A stretch of 15,866 nucleotides of DNA from Planctomycetales bacterium (GTDB lineage Bacteria > Planctomycetota > Planctomycetia > Pirellulales > Thermoguttaceae), in assembly GCA_007119795.1 (NCBI GenBank), contig SKOZ01000081.1, positions 1 through 15,866 of the forward strand. The letters run 5' to 3'. The position numbers and the translations under genes were made by a program. Numbering within the stretch: position 1 is the stretch's first letter; every line of letters starts with the position of its first letter. Shown piece by piece: positions 1-6,496 of this stretch. The notes under the pieces are model-generated. The model did not search any database and had not been told where the DNA came from. It saw only the letters and a program-made list of their open reading frames with translations.

Positions 1-686
1 AGGGCGGCCTCGGCGGCCGCCAGCCGCGCCTGCCGCCGCGGCAGATCGCCGCGCGCCTCGTGGTAGTCCATTAACTGCCGCACCAGGCGGTAAAGCCGCG
101 CCAACTCCTCGACGGGCTGCCGGGCATAGGCCGCCCTGTCGAGGAAGTGGCGGTAGCCGTAAAGGATCATGCCGAACTGGGTCCCCCAGTCGCCGATGTG
201 GTTGTCGCTGATCACCCGGTGACCGGCGAACCGCAGCATGCGGCAGAGGGCGTCGCCGATGACGGTCGAGCGGATGTGGCCCACGTGCATCGGTTTGGCT
301 ACGTTGGGCGCCGAGAAGTCGACGACGTAGCAGCGCCCCTGCTCGATCTCCGGCGTTCCCAGCCGCGGATCGCCCACGGCACGGGCCAACCGCTCGGCGA
401 GCGTCGCGTCGCGAAGCTTGAGGTTGATGAACCCCGGCCCGGCGATCTCGGGCGGGTGGCAGAGGTCGCCGATGGAAATCCGCTCGGCGATTTCCCCGGC
501 CAATTCCCGCGGCGGCCGGCCCAGCCGCTTACCGAGCATCATCGCGAAGTTGGCTTGGTAGTCGCCGAACCGCGGGTCCTGGCTGCGGCGAATGGCCTCG
601 AGTGACTCTTCGACGAGCGGGTCGTCGTCGAGAAGCGCGGTCAGCGGGGGGCGGAAACGTTCCCTGATCTCGGCAAGCAGACTCAT
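1..686 (-). CDS. argS: Arginyl-tRNA synthetase, N-terminal part (cut by window edge)
   Basis: Class I aminoacyl-tRNA synthetase that charges tRNA-Arg with arginine in the cytoplasm. The minus-strand frame is open from an ATG at 686 to the window edge, giving 228 residues of a protein that is normally about 550-600 aa. Residues 1-110 match the ArgS-specific N-terminal additional domain, including GDYQANFAMML near 41-51 and GPGFINLKL near 83-91. The catalytic domain follows with VVDFSAPNVAKPMHVGHIRS (121-140). Its HVGH at 134-137 is the class I HIGH signature, and GDWGTQFGM lies at 165-173. The KMSK loop and anticodon-binding domain lie outside the window. The start fits the family: MSLLAEIRERF is a usual ArgS opening. 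The gene lies 183 bp downstream of rsfS in the same direction. Identification is firm; only the missing 3' end is unknown. Confidence 0.95.
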   Translation of the reverse strand, partial: MSLLAEIRERFRPPLTALLDDDPLVEESLEAIRRSQDPRFGDYQANFAMMLGKRLGRPPRELAGEIAERISIGDLCHPPEIAGPGFINLKLRDATLAERLARAVGDPRLGTPEIEQGRCYVVDFSAPNVAKPMHVGHIRSTVIGDALCRMLRFAGHRVISDNHIGDWGTQFGMILYGYRHFLDRAAYARQPVEELARLYRLVRQLMDYHEARGDLPRRQARLAAAEAA

Positions 687-784
687 CCGTGGAACACGAC
701 CTCGGGGGAAAGGTAATGAGAAGTGGCTGGGGCCTGGCGGCTCGGCGCCGGAGCAGACCGGCGAAGCGCCCCGGTCGCGGCACG

Positions 785-799
785 TGCCGCGGAGCGGCA
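785..799. repeat. Small perfect hairpin between rsfS and argS
   Basis: TGCCGC, a three-base loop GGA, then GCGGCA form a perfect 6-bp stem in the 183-bp rsfS-argS gap. It is partly overlapped by the palindrome GGCACGTGCC just upstream. There is no T-run on either side, so it is not a classical intrinsic terminator. It could be a weak transcript-end or processing structure, or chance in GC-rich DNA. Confidence 0.25.
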
Positions 800-869
800 A
801 CCGCACGGCGGACGTTCGCGTCCCGCAGCCGTTGGCCGGGCGGACGTTCTCCGCGCATGCCGGGGACCG

Positions 870-1298
870 TCAGCCACCCATGGCCCGCGCCTGCGTCTCG
901 TGCAGGGGAGTGTACGGCACACGGCGGGCCTGCGCCCAGAGGTCCTCGAGGGCGTAGTAGCGCCGCGTGTCGTCGTCGAAGAGATGGACCACCACGTCGC
1001 CGTAATCGAGAAGGATCCAGCGGCTCTCGTTGTAGCCTTCGATCCCCAGCCGGCGGTCGCCCAAACCCGCCTCCAAGGCACGGTCAATCTCTTCGCTCAT
1101 GGCGTGCAACTGTTGCCGGCTGCTGCCTGTAACGAGAACGAAAAAGTCGTAGACTTGACTCAGCTCGCGAAAATCGAGAATGACGATGTCGCGACCCCGG
1201 TTTTCCTCGGCCGTACGCGCGGCAATCATGGCCCGTTGCAGGGCCGGAGGAATCGCCACTGCCGAGGCCGCCTGCGGGCGGGCGCTGAAACGGTCCAC
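870..1298 (-). CDS. rsfS: Ribosome silencing factor RsfS (Iojap family)
   Basis: RsfS binds ribosomal protein uL14 on the large subunit and blocks joining with the 30S subunit when nutrients are scarce. The protein (142 aa from the chosen start) carries the whole Iojap domain. GRDIVILDFRELSQVYDFFV (about 35-54) is followed by LVTGSSRQQLHAMSEEID, LGIEGYNESRWILLDYGDVV (about 84-103) and VHLFDDDTRRYYALEDLW. The frame stays open far upstream into rtcA, but that extension is rtcA antisense. The GTG at 1298 is preferred because it lies 11 nt after AGGGGG and downstream of a promoter-like element whose transcript would begin near 1350. An internal ATG at 1229 would remove the first helix. The family call is certain; the start is moderately sure. 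argS follows downstream on the same strand. Confidence 0.9.
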   Translation of the reverse strand: MDRFSARPQAASAVAIPPALQRAMIAARTAEENRGRDIVILDFRELSQVYDFFVLVTGSSRQQLHAMSEEIDRALEAGLGDRRLGIEGYNESRWILLDYGDVVVHLFDDDTRRYYALEDLWAQARRVPYTPLHETQARAMGG

Positions 1299-1356
1299 TA
1301 TGTCGGTGACCCCCTGTGGTTTTTCGAGAGAAGGATTTAGGTTACCCAATGAACTT

Positions 1357-1386
1357 ATTGTAGACTCCACCCCGACCGACTGGGAA
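1357..1386 (-). promoter_or_regulatory. Candidate sigma70-type promoter of rsfS
   Basis: On the minus strand TTCCCA (1386-1381; 4 of 6 matches to the -35 consensus) is followed after 18 nt by TACAAT (1362-1357; 5 of 6 matches to the -10 consensus). This is a rare AT-rich island in GC-rich DNA. It lies between the divergent rsfS and rtcA genes and predicts a leader of about 50 nt before the GTG at 1298. Confidence 0.5.
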
Positions 1387-1457
1387 GAGGGCGATCTGTC
1401 GCCGGCAACCACACCGGGGGGCACCTCCACCCCATGCCCAACTACAGCCATCATGCC

Positions 1458-2486
1458 ATGACCATCATCGACGGGTCGCAAGGGGAGGGAGGCGGACAAA
1501 TGGTCCGCTCGGCGCTGGCCTTGGCCCTGGTTACGGGCCGCCCCTGCCGTATCGAGAACATCCGTGCCGGGCGCCAGAAGCCGGGCCTCCGGCGGCAGCA
1601 CTTGGCGGCGGTGGAGGCCGCCGTCCATGTCGGGCGGGCGGAAGTGGAAGGGGCCTGGCTCGGCTCTCGGCAGCTCGACTTCCGGCCGCGGGACGTAAGG
1701 CCTGGCGAATTCCACCTCGACGTGGGAACCGCCGGGAGCACGACGCTCGTCACCCAGACCGTCCTGCCGGCGCTGCTAACCGCTTCGGGATCGGCGCGGA
1801 TCACCGTCACTGGCGGGACGCACAACCCGTTGGCGCCCCCTTTCGAGTTCCTGGCCCAAGCCTACCTTCCCCTGCTCGAACGCCTCGGTCCTCTGTGCCG
1901 GCCGCGCCTCGTTCGCCCCGGGTTCTACCCTGCCGGCGGGGGGAAAATCGAGGTCGAGGTCCGACCTACCGCGCGGTTGGGGGGACTGGTCATCGTCGAA
2001 CGCGGGCCCCTCGTGTCCCGGCGGCTGCGGGCTACGGTCGCCCGGCTGCCCGGGCACATCGCCGAGCGGGAGTGCCGCACCTTCCTCGCCGAAAGCGGCT
2101 GGAACGACGGCTGCTGCGAGGTGATCGAGCGGCACGACACCGCTGGACCGGGAAATGCTCTCGTGGCCGAACTCGCCTTCGAGCACCTTACCGAAGTCTT
2201 CTGCACGCTCGGCCGCCTGGGGCTCCGCGCCGAAGAGGTGGCCCGCCGCCTCTGGCGCGAGGTCTCCGCGTACCTGGCCGCCGACGCCCCCGTGGGGCCT
2301 TACCTGGCCGACCAGCTCATGCTCCCCTTGGGGTTGAGCGCCTGGCAGGGGGGCGGCGGGGAGTTCCGCACCACCACGATCTCCTCGCATGCACGGACCC
2401 ATGCCGATCTCCTCCGGCGGCTCCTCGACGTGGACATAGCCATCGCCTGCGAAGGCCCCCAAAGCTATCGCGTCCGCGTCGGTTAG
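1458..2486 (+). CDS. rtcA: RNA 3'-terminal phosphate cyclase RtcA
   Basis: RtcA uses ATP to turn an RNA 3'-phosphate into a 2',3'-cyclic phosphate through a covalent enzyme-AMP intermediate, an RNA repair/processing activity. The 342-aa protein is full length for the family. It opens with DGSQGEGGGQMVRSAL (5-20), the family's N-terminal signature. IRAGRQKPGLRRQHLAA follows at 35-51, GTAGSTTLVTQTVLPALL at 90-107, GFYPAGGGKIEVEV at 155-168, and GPYLADQLMLPLGL at 280-293. The histidine expected to be adenylylated is H311 in TISSHARTH, equivalent to H309 of the E. coli enzyme. Start: MTIIDGSQGEG at 1458 fits family length; an in-frame ATG at 1434 would add eight residues (MPNYSHHA), and neither has a strong ribosome site. 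No rtcB ligase or rtcR regulator is visible nearby. The gene is divergent from rsfS and ends 5 nt before the glycosylase gene on the other strand. Confidence 0.93.
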   Translation: MTIIDGSQGEGGGQMVRSALALALVTGRPCRIENIRAGRQKPGLRRQHLAAVEAAVHVGRAEVEGAWLGSRQLDFRPRDVRPGEFHLDVGTAGSTTLVTQTVLPALLTASGSARITVTGGTHNPLAPPFEFLAQAYLPLLERLGPLCRPRLVRPGFYPAGGGKIEVEVRPTARLGGLVIVERGPLVSRRLRATVARLPGHIAERECRTFLAESGWNDGCCEVIERHDTAGPGNALVAELAFEHLTEVFCTLGRLGLRAEEVARRLWREVSAYLAADAPVGPYLADQLMLPLGLSAWQGGGGEFRTTTISSHARTHADLLRRLLDVDIAIACEGPQSYRVRVG

Positions 2487-2491
2487 CGGTG

Positions 2492-3157
2492 CTATTCGGG
2501 TTCCAGGGGTCCGCCTTCGGGGAGCAGGTCCTGCAAGGGGCAGGCGCCGCAGCGCGGTTCCCGCTTGCGGCAGAAGTCCTTGCCCACGCGTACAAAGAGG
2601 GCGTGGAACTCGTTGAAGCGCGCCGCGTCCGGTTCCATCCGGCTCTCGAAGAATTCCTTCAGCGCGTGGTAGTCGGCACCGTGCTCGATCCAGCCGTGCC
2701 GGGCCATGACGCGAAAGGTGTAGGCGTCGATCACGAAGCTCGGCAGGCCGCCCGCGTAGAGGAGGATCGAGTCGGCCGTTTCCGGACCTATGCCGTTGAG
2801 CGAGAGGAGCTCGCGGCGGAGCTCGGCCTGGCCGATGGCGAACATCGCCTCCACGGAGCCGTCGAAACGCTCCGTGAACCAGGCGAGCAGGTTCCGCAGC
2901 CGGCGGGCCTTGACGCGATAGTAGCCGACGGGGCGGAGCAGCTCTTCGAGCTCTTCCAGGGGCAGCGCCGAAAGGGTTGCGGCATGGAGCAGATCGCCCT
3001 CCTTGAGTCGATCGATGACGCGGGCCACGTTTCGCCAACTCGTGTTCTGCACGAGAACGGCGCCCACGATGACCTCGAAGGGCGTCTCGCCCGGCCACCA
3101 GTTCTGGGGCCCGAAGGCGGTGAAGAGGCGCTGGTAGACTTCGGGGAGTGTGCTCAT
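2492..3157 (-). CDS. HhH-GPD DNA glycosylase, endonuclease III / MagIII-like
   Basis: Base-excision repair glycosylase of the endonuclease III superfamily (221 aa). PFEVIVGAVLVQNTSWRNV (26-44) is the N-terminal helical signature. SLNGIGPETADSILLYA (119-135) is the helix-hairpin-helix that grips DNA, and VIDAYTFRV (142-150) carries the catalytic aspartate D144. At the position of the lyase lysine of E. coli Nth (K120, in a GRKTA context) this protein has E126 (GPETA). It is therefore probably a monofunctional glycosylase, as in the MagIII 3-methyladenine glycosylases, rather than a true AP lyase. A C-terminal iron-sulfur-like motif starts C196-x6-C203-x2-C206, but the expected fourth cysteine is absent (CPLQDLL). 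Start ATG at 3157 gives a normal N-terminus; an upstream in-frame ATG at 3193 would add 12 poorly typed residues. It is convergent with rtcA. Substrate is not determinable from sequence. Confidence 0.85.
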   Translation of the reverse strand: MSTLPEVYQRLFTAFGPQNWWPGETPFEVIVGAVLVQNTSWRNVARVIDRLKEGDLLHAATLSALPLEELEELLRPVGYYRVKARRLRNLLAWFTERFDGSVEAMFAIGQAELRRELLSLNGIGPETADSILLYAGGLPSFVIDAYTFRVMARHGWIEHGADYHALKEFFESRMEPDAARFNEFHALFVRVGKDFCRKREPRCGACPLQDLLPEGGPLEPE

Positions 3158-3346
3158 GGGTGAGTATGGTAACGATTCTGCCGGCGATGCCAAGGCTCGG
3201 CTCCCTTACCGTATGCGCCTCAAGGGGTACCTGCCTTCGGGACGAAGAACGCTGTGAGGCGGGTTGCCCGCTCGGAAGACGCGCCTGCCCGCACCCCGGC
3301 GGCCCGTCGCCAGGCCACCTGCCGCCGGTTCAGCCCTGCTTCCGCC

Positions 3347-4141
3347 ATGCCGCCCGCGTCGGATACGATCGAATCGCCATCGGCCGTCGGTCCCCCCGGC
3401 GCCGCATCCCCGGCCCCATGCCCGCCTCACCCGCTAGCGGCGGCAGCCGAACGCTACTGGGTGCGCTCGCGCGAACCGCTGACGGCGCTCGTCTTCGTAG
3501 CCCCCTTGCTGGTGATCTACGAAGCAGGAGTACTGCTTCTCGGGCCGCAGGCGATCCGTAACGGCGCCGACGTCTGGCTGCGGACGGGGCTCGACCGCCT
3601 CGGCCTGGGACCCTACTTTCTGCTCCCCGCGCTCACGGTTGCTCTGCTCCTGGCATGGCACCATACCACGGGCCGGCCCTGGCGTTTCTCGCGCGCGGTG
3701 GTATGGGGGATGGCCGCGGAGTGCGTGTTGCTCGGCTATTGCCTGCGGGGCATCCTCCTCTTGCAAGCGGCGCTTCTCTCGGTGGAGATCTCGGCGCCGG
3801 GCATCGGGGAGCAGGGTCGGCTCGCCTCGGCGATCGGCTACCTCGGCGCGGGCCTCTACGAGGAGGTCCTCTTCCGCCTCATCTTACTGCCGGCAGCAAC
3901 CGCCTCCTTGCTGGCGGCGGGCGTCGCCGCGCGGCCCGCCGTGGTGGCGGCGGTCGTCTCGACGAGTCTCGTCTTCTCGGCCGCGCACTACGTCGGCCCC
4001 TACGGCGATCCCTTCCTGGCCTTCAGTTTCACCTTCCGCTTTCTCGCCGGCGTCTTCTTCGCGACGTTGTTCATCTACCGCGGTTTCGGCATCGCCGCCG
4101 GCGCCCACGCCACGTACGACCTCCTCGTCGGCCTCGCCTGA
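3347..4141 (+). CDS. CPBP family intramembrane metalloprotease (CAAX protease-like)
   Basis: Membrane-embedded protease of the CPBP/Abi family (264 aa). Residues 1-40 are a Pro/Ala-rich tail that is probably cytoplasmic. Hydrophobic segments follow at about 46-66, 89-105, 117-145, 161-170, 180-211 and 224-244. The diagnostic motifs are all present: GLYEEVLFRLIL with E172, E173 and R177; SAAHY with H214; and GAHATYD with H254. In this family the glutamates and histidines are the catalytic or metal-binding set. The start ATG at 3347 lacks a clear Shine-Dalgarno sequence; in-frame upstream codons reach 3254 but add only low-complexity Arg/Ala sequence. The gene is divergent from the glycosylase gene across about 190 bp. 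Family roles range from prenyl-protein processing to bacteriocin self-immunity; no specific substrate can be named. Confidence 0.88.
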   Translation: MPPASDTIESPSAVGPPGAASPAPCPPHPLAAAAERYWVRSREPLTALVFVAPLLVIYEAGVLLLGPQAIRNGADVWLRTGLDRLGLGPYFLLPALTVALLLAWHHTTGRPWRFSRAVVWGMAAECVLLGYCLRGILLLQAALLSVEISAPGIGEQGRLASAIGYLGAGLYEEVLFRLILLPAATASLLAAGVAARPAVVAAVVSTSLVFSAAHYVGPYGDPFLAFSFTFRFLAGVFFATLFIYRGFGIAAGAHATYDLLVGLA

Positions 4142-4220
4142 GCGCCGCTGGTGGAACACGTGCCGTTCGATCTGTCAAGAGAGGCTCGGGGAAGATGCGC
4201 CCCGAGCTCGAAAACGCCCT

Positions 4221-4249
4221 TTGTGCTTTCCGCTGCCGCCGCCTATAAT
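4221..4249 (+). promoter_or_regulatory. Candidate sigma70 promoter of the DUF2617 gene
   Basis: TTGTGC (4221-4226) is followed after exactly 17 nt by a perfect TATAAT (4244-4249), about 80 nt before the GTG at 4330. The -35 matches only 3 of 6 consensus bases, but the perfect -10 in DNA of about two-thirds GC and the ideal spacing make this the clearest promoter in the window. Confidence 0.62.
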
Positions 4250-4329
4250 GCGATCATCCGAAGTGTCATTGCGTCATCCTCCGTGCATCGTCGGGTGCGC
4301 GGCATCGATAAGAGTGGGGGACTCCTCTC

Positions 4330-4869
4330 GTGCTCACCACGCGACCGAAAGTTGCCGAGCTGGTATTCCAGGTGTACGGCCGCCCGCTCCACCCGGAACT
4401 GTTCGAGGTCTGCCAGACGCGGCGGATCGAGCGGGGCGGATACCAGGCGAAGATCGACATCACCACCGCCGGCCACGTCGTAACCTGGCAGTACGCGGGC
4501 CTGACGCTTACGGAAGTCGCCACCTCGGCACACCATCCGCTCCCCGAGCGACGGCGTCTCCTCTCCTACCGGCTCAAAGGACAGCGCGACGACCACGTCG
4601 ACTGCCGCGGCGGCATCCGCTACCAGGTGAGCTTCCAGCTCGAACCGGTCGAGCCCGAAGTATTCTGGACCTTCCAGCAGGAGTTGCTCATCGACGGTGC
4701 GCGGCAGGGGATGCTCTACCGCTTCGACTCCAGCGGGCGGATGGCCCTGGGCGCCCTCAGCTACGTAAACGCCGAGTCGCGCAACCGCAGCCTTCTCGTC
4801 CAAGCCTTCCACACCTTCCCCGACGACTGCGCCATCGTGAAGAGCCAGTCGCTCTTCCAGCTCCCTTAG
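4330..4869 (+). CDS. DUF2617 family protein
   Basis: Conserved protein of unknown function (179 aa) that I assign to DUF2617 from memory of family members in Planctomycetota and Actinobacteria. It opens with LTTRPKVAELVFQVYGRPLH (2-21). ITTAGHVVTWQYAGLTLTEV (44-63) is followed by HHPLPERRRLLSYRLKGQRD (68-87), FQLEPVEPEVFWTFQQEL (102-119) and a well-conserved end, LLVQAFHTFPDDCAIVKSQS (155-174). There is no signal peptide or membrane segment, so it is probably cytoplasmic. The start is GTG at 4330, chosen because the typical family N-terminus begins there and a promoter lies 80 nt upstream. Clustered His, Asp and Glu residues (H49, E62, H68, H69) could bind a ligand or metal, but no catalytic role is established. 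The gene is monocistronic and convergent with the hydrolase gene. Confidence 0.82.
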   Translation: MLTTRPKVAELVFQVYGRPLHPELFEVCQTRRIERGGYQAKIDITTAGHVVTWQYAGLTLTEVATSAHHPLPERRRLLSYRLKGQRDDHVDCRGGIRYQVSFQLEPVEPEVFWTFQQELLIDGARQGMLYRFDSSGRMALGALSYVNAESRNRSLLVQAFHTFPDDCAIVKSQSLFQLP

Positions 4870-4899
4870 GGCGCGGCAGTTCCCTTCGCGGCTGCCTTG

Positions 4900-5703
4900 C
4901 TAAGCGGCGAAGACTTCGCCCAGAAAGGCGCCCAGCGCGGCATTCACCGCTTGCGGCTGCTCGACGGGAGCCATGTGTCCCGCGGCAGGAATCTCCACGC
5001 ATCGGCTCTTCTCGATCGCAGAGGCGATCCGTCGCATCTCCGCGGCTGGCGAGAGGGCGTCTTCGGCGCCGACGAGCACCAAGGTCGGGCAGGCGATCCT
5101 CTCCAGAAGCGTGGTTGCATTGGGCCGAAGCGCCATGCCGCGCGAGGCTGCCGCCAGACCCCGCGGGTCGCCGGCGGCCATCACCTCCCGCATGGCCGCA
5201 ACGATTTCCGGGCGGGACTCGACGGTCGACTTCGCAAACAGCCGCGGAATCATCGTCTCGGGGAGCCAGGATGTCCCGTCGCGCTCCAGGCGGTCGGCGG
5301 TCTGGCGGCGATTCTCGACCTGCTCGGGGGTATCGGCTACGGCGCGGGTGTCGCAGAGCATCAGGGCGGCGAGGCGCCGGGCGTGTTTGCGGACGAACTG
5401 GAAAGCGACGTAGCCCCCCATGGAAAGCCCACCGAGGGCCACCGGTTCGCCGATGCCCAGGCCGTCGAGCAGCGCCGCCAGGTCGTCGGCGAACTGCTCC
5501 ATGGTGACCGTTCCCGGCGTCACGCCACTGCGGCCGAAGCCCCGCAGATCGGGCACGATCACCCGGTGCCGGTCGCAGAGGGCCTCGAGCTGGGCGGACC
5601 ACATGGTATGGTCCAGGGGAAACCCGTGTACGAGCAGCACCGCGGGTCCCGTGCCCCGTTCGAGGTAAGCCACTTTCACCCCGTTGACGGTTCGCGTCTT
5701 CAT
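4900..5703 (-). CDS. Alpha/beta-fold hydrolase
   Basis: Soluble alpha/beta hydrolase of 267 aa, full length for the single-domain family. VLLVHGFPLDHTMW (22-35) supplies the oxyanion HGFP motif. PDLRGFGRSG lies at 51-60. The nucleophile elbow GLSMGG (92-97) gives catalytic S94, D215 lies in VGAEDALSPA, and H243 lies in AAGHMAPVEQP. This is a complete Ser-Asp-His triad, closest in style to the 3-oxoadipate enol-lactonase/esterase group, but the substrate is unknown. Start ATG at 5703 gives the typical MKTRTVNGVKVAYLERG opening; the open frame upstream encodes no recognizable domain. No partner genes for aromatic degradation lie nearby, so a specific pathway name is not justified. It is convergent with the DUF2617 gene. 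Confidence 0.88.
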   Translation of the reverse strand: MKTRTVNGVKVAYLERGTGPAVLLVHGFPLDHTMWSAQLEALCDRHRVIVPDLRGFGRSGVTPGTVTMEQFADDLAALLDGLGIGEPVALGGLSMGGYVAFQFVRKHARRLAALMLCDTRAVADTPEQVENRRQTADRLERDGTSWLPETMIPRLFAKSTVESRPEIVAAMREVMAAGDPRGLAAASRGMALRPNATTLLERIACPTLVLVGAEDALSPAAEMRRIASAIEKSRCVEIPAAGHMAPVEQPQAVNAALGAFLGEVFAA

Positions 5704-5764
5704 CCTCGTACCTCGTTTGCCCGAAATTGCGTGACGGGGCCGTCCCGCCGATCTGCACGCTCCC

Positions 5765-5770
5765 ATTGTA
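5765..5770 (-). promoter_or_regulatory. Candidate -10 element of the hydrolase gene
   Basis: TACAAT on the minus strand (5 of 6 matches to the -10 consensus) lies about 60 nt upstream of the hydrolase ATG at 5703. No convincing -35 is seen 16-18 nt further upstream (TTCGAT is the nearest), so this is a weak call. Confidence 0.35.
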
Positions 5771-5913
5771 TGCACTCGTGTGGCGGAATCGAACACCCCC
5801 GCCGGACCGACGGCCGGGCCGACTCCGAGGAAAAAAAAGGTCCGCGCGGCGCTATTGGCACGCACTGGAGAAAGAGAGAGAATCACGAACGGGGCGGCAC
5901 CCGTCAATCGGAC

Positions 5914-5936
5914 GGTGGGCAGGCCGGTTGCCCATC
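5914..5936. repeat. 8-bp stem-loop in the leader of the small membrane-protein genes
   Basis: GGTGGGCA (5914-5921) pairs with TGCCCATC (5929-5936) around a 7-nt loop, with one G-U pair. It lies about 170 nt upstream of the first small membrane-protein gene. It may be a transcript leader structure or a binding site; no function is assigned. Confidence 0.3.
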
Positions 5937-6094
5937 CGGCGGAGCGATTGGCATCCCGCCCCGCCGTGCGGTCGAGCGCGCGCAAGTCGCCTCGCCCGCG
6001 CCACCAGCGAGCATCGCGCCGCGGATTGGCAAGTCGGTCCGGGGCGCGTTGATCGCCTCGTCATCGATACTCCAATTCTTCCACGCGTGCCGAT

Positions 6095-6100
6095 GAGGAG
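6095..6100 (+). promoter_or_regulatory. Ribosome binding site that decides a GTG start
   Basis: GAGGAG lies 7 nt before the GTG at 6108. The in-frame ATG at 6093 overlaps this site, and only the GTG start makes the N-terminus (MQEP) align without gaps to that of the neighbouring paralogue (MDEP). Confidence 0.6.
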
Positions 6101-6107
6101 ACCAGTG

Positions 6108-6398
6108 GTGCAAGAGCCGGTCGAGGGAGTCGGGAGTCGCGGGCGAACCATTCTCCGCGTGCTGCGGTCGGCATGTCTGCTGTTGGCGGCGGCTTTCCTG
6201 GCTGCCGTGGTGTCGTTGGGTTGCGAAGGAGTGGTTTTCGGCCTCGGCGGTGTGACGGCTCTGATCGTTACCGCGGTTCTGGGCCTGAGCGCCGTGGGAA
6301 TGACCGTGGGGCTTCTGATCGGTGATGCGCGGTGGCGGCCCCTTTACCTGCTCCTGCTGATCGCCTACACGGTGATCGGCATGCCGGGCGGGACGTGA
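6108..6398 (+). CDS. Small membrane protein A (paralogue of the next gene)
   Basis: Unrecognized 96-aa hydrophobic protein. After a short polar N-terminus (1-20) there are hydrophobic stretches at about 21-38, 42-71 and 79-92, so two to three membrane spans. It is clearly homologous to the next gene product. N-termini MQEPVEGVGSRGR and MDEPRSEAGRRRH align without gaps, and both carry GD-x-R-x-R-x-x-LY-x-LLL-x-x-YT before the last span. Relative to its paralogue it lacks about 16 residues at the C-terminus, but both end in PGGT. The start is GTG 6108; the in-frame ATG at 6093 is less likely. The same hairpin follows both genes. First gene of a probable five-gene co-directional run with a phosphatase and two GTPases. 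Function unknown. Confidence 0.72.
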   Translation: MQEPVEGVGSRGRTILRVLRSACLLLAAAFLAAVVSLGCEGVVFGLGGVTALIVTAVLGLSAVGMTVGLLIGDARWRPLYLLLLIAYTVIGMPGGT

Positions 6399-6414
6399 TA
6401 GCTTCGCACTGTCG

Positions 6415-6433
6415 GTCCGTCGTGTCGGCGGAC
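6415..6433 (+). repeat. Hairpin copy 1, after small membrane protein A
   Basis: GTCCGTCG, loop TGT, CGGCGGAC: an 8-bp stem with one G-U pair, starting 16 nt after the stop codon. It is the counterpart of the hairpin at 6853-6871 (17 of 19 bases identical), set in a wider conserved stretch that begins at the stop (ACGTGATAGC). It may attenuate, process or stabilize the transcript; there is no T-run. Confidence 0.6.
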
Positions 6434-6480
6434 GAGAATGCGGCGCAAGCGCGTGGGATATGCCATGTTTCGTGATGACG

Positions 6481-6486
6481 AGGAGG
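6481..6486 (+). promoter_or_regulatory. Ribosome binding site of small membrane protein B
   Basis: Perfect AGGAGG, 10 nt before the ATG at 6497. Several other genes in the window lack an evident Shine-Dalgarno sequence, so this strong site supports the small gene being real and well translated. Confidence 0.65.
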
Positions 6487-6496
6487 CGCGACTCCA

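Larger units (their letters stand above)
5704..6107. other. 404-bp divergent intergenic region, no convincing gene
   Basis: This gap separates the hydrolase gene (minus) from the small membrane-protein genes (plus). It contains a TACAAT on the minus strand, an A8 run at 5831-5838, three copies of ATTGGCA (5854, 5947 and 6025) and an 8-bp hairpin at 5914-5936. The plus-strand open frame at 5780-6052 (90 codons, GTG start) is Arg/Pro/Ala-rich, lacks a ribosome site and uses codons unlike the neighbours, so I do not call it. The region is a plausible regulatory leader. Confidence 0.5.

Noticed and set aside
807..849. 11-bp direct repeat GGCGGACGTTC at 807 and 839
   Set aside because: Only two copies in GC-rich intergenic DNA, with no flanking structure or known site; likely chance.
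1299..1715. Long N-terminal extension of RsfS
   Set aside because: It is antisense to the conserved start of rtcA, has no domain, and lies largely upstream of the likely transcript start.
5784..5803. tRNA-like 3' fragment on the minus strand (GTTCGATTCC resembles a T-loop)
   Set aside because: The flanking bases do not form a proper 5-bp T stem, and no acceptor, D or anticodon arm can be found upstream.
5855..5875. Possible sigma54 promoter (TTGGCACG resembles a -24 element)
   Set aside because: The -12 GC at the required spacing is missing; the sequence there reads GGAG rather than TTGC.
5780..6052. 90-codon plus-strand open frame with GTG start, Arg/Pro/Ala-rich, in the divergent gap
   Set aside because: No ribosome site, low-complexity basic product, codon use unlike neighbouring genes (AGA, AGG, CTA and TTG are frequent), and no recognizable domain. 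Treated as chance in GC-rich DNA.
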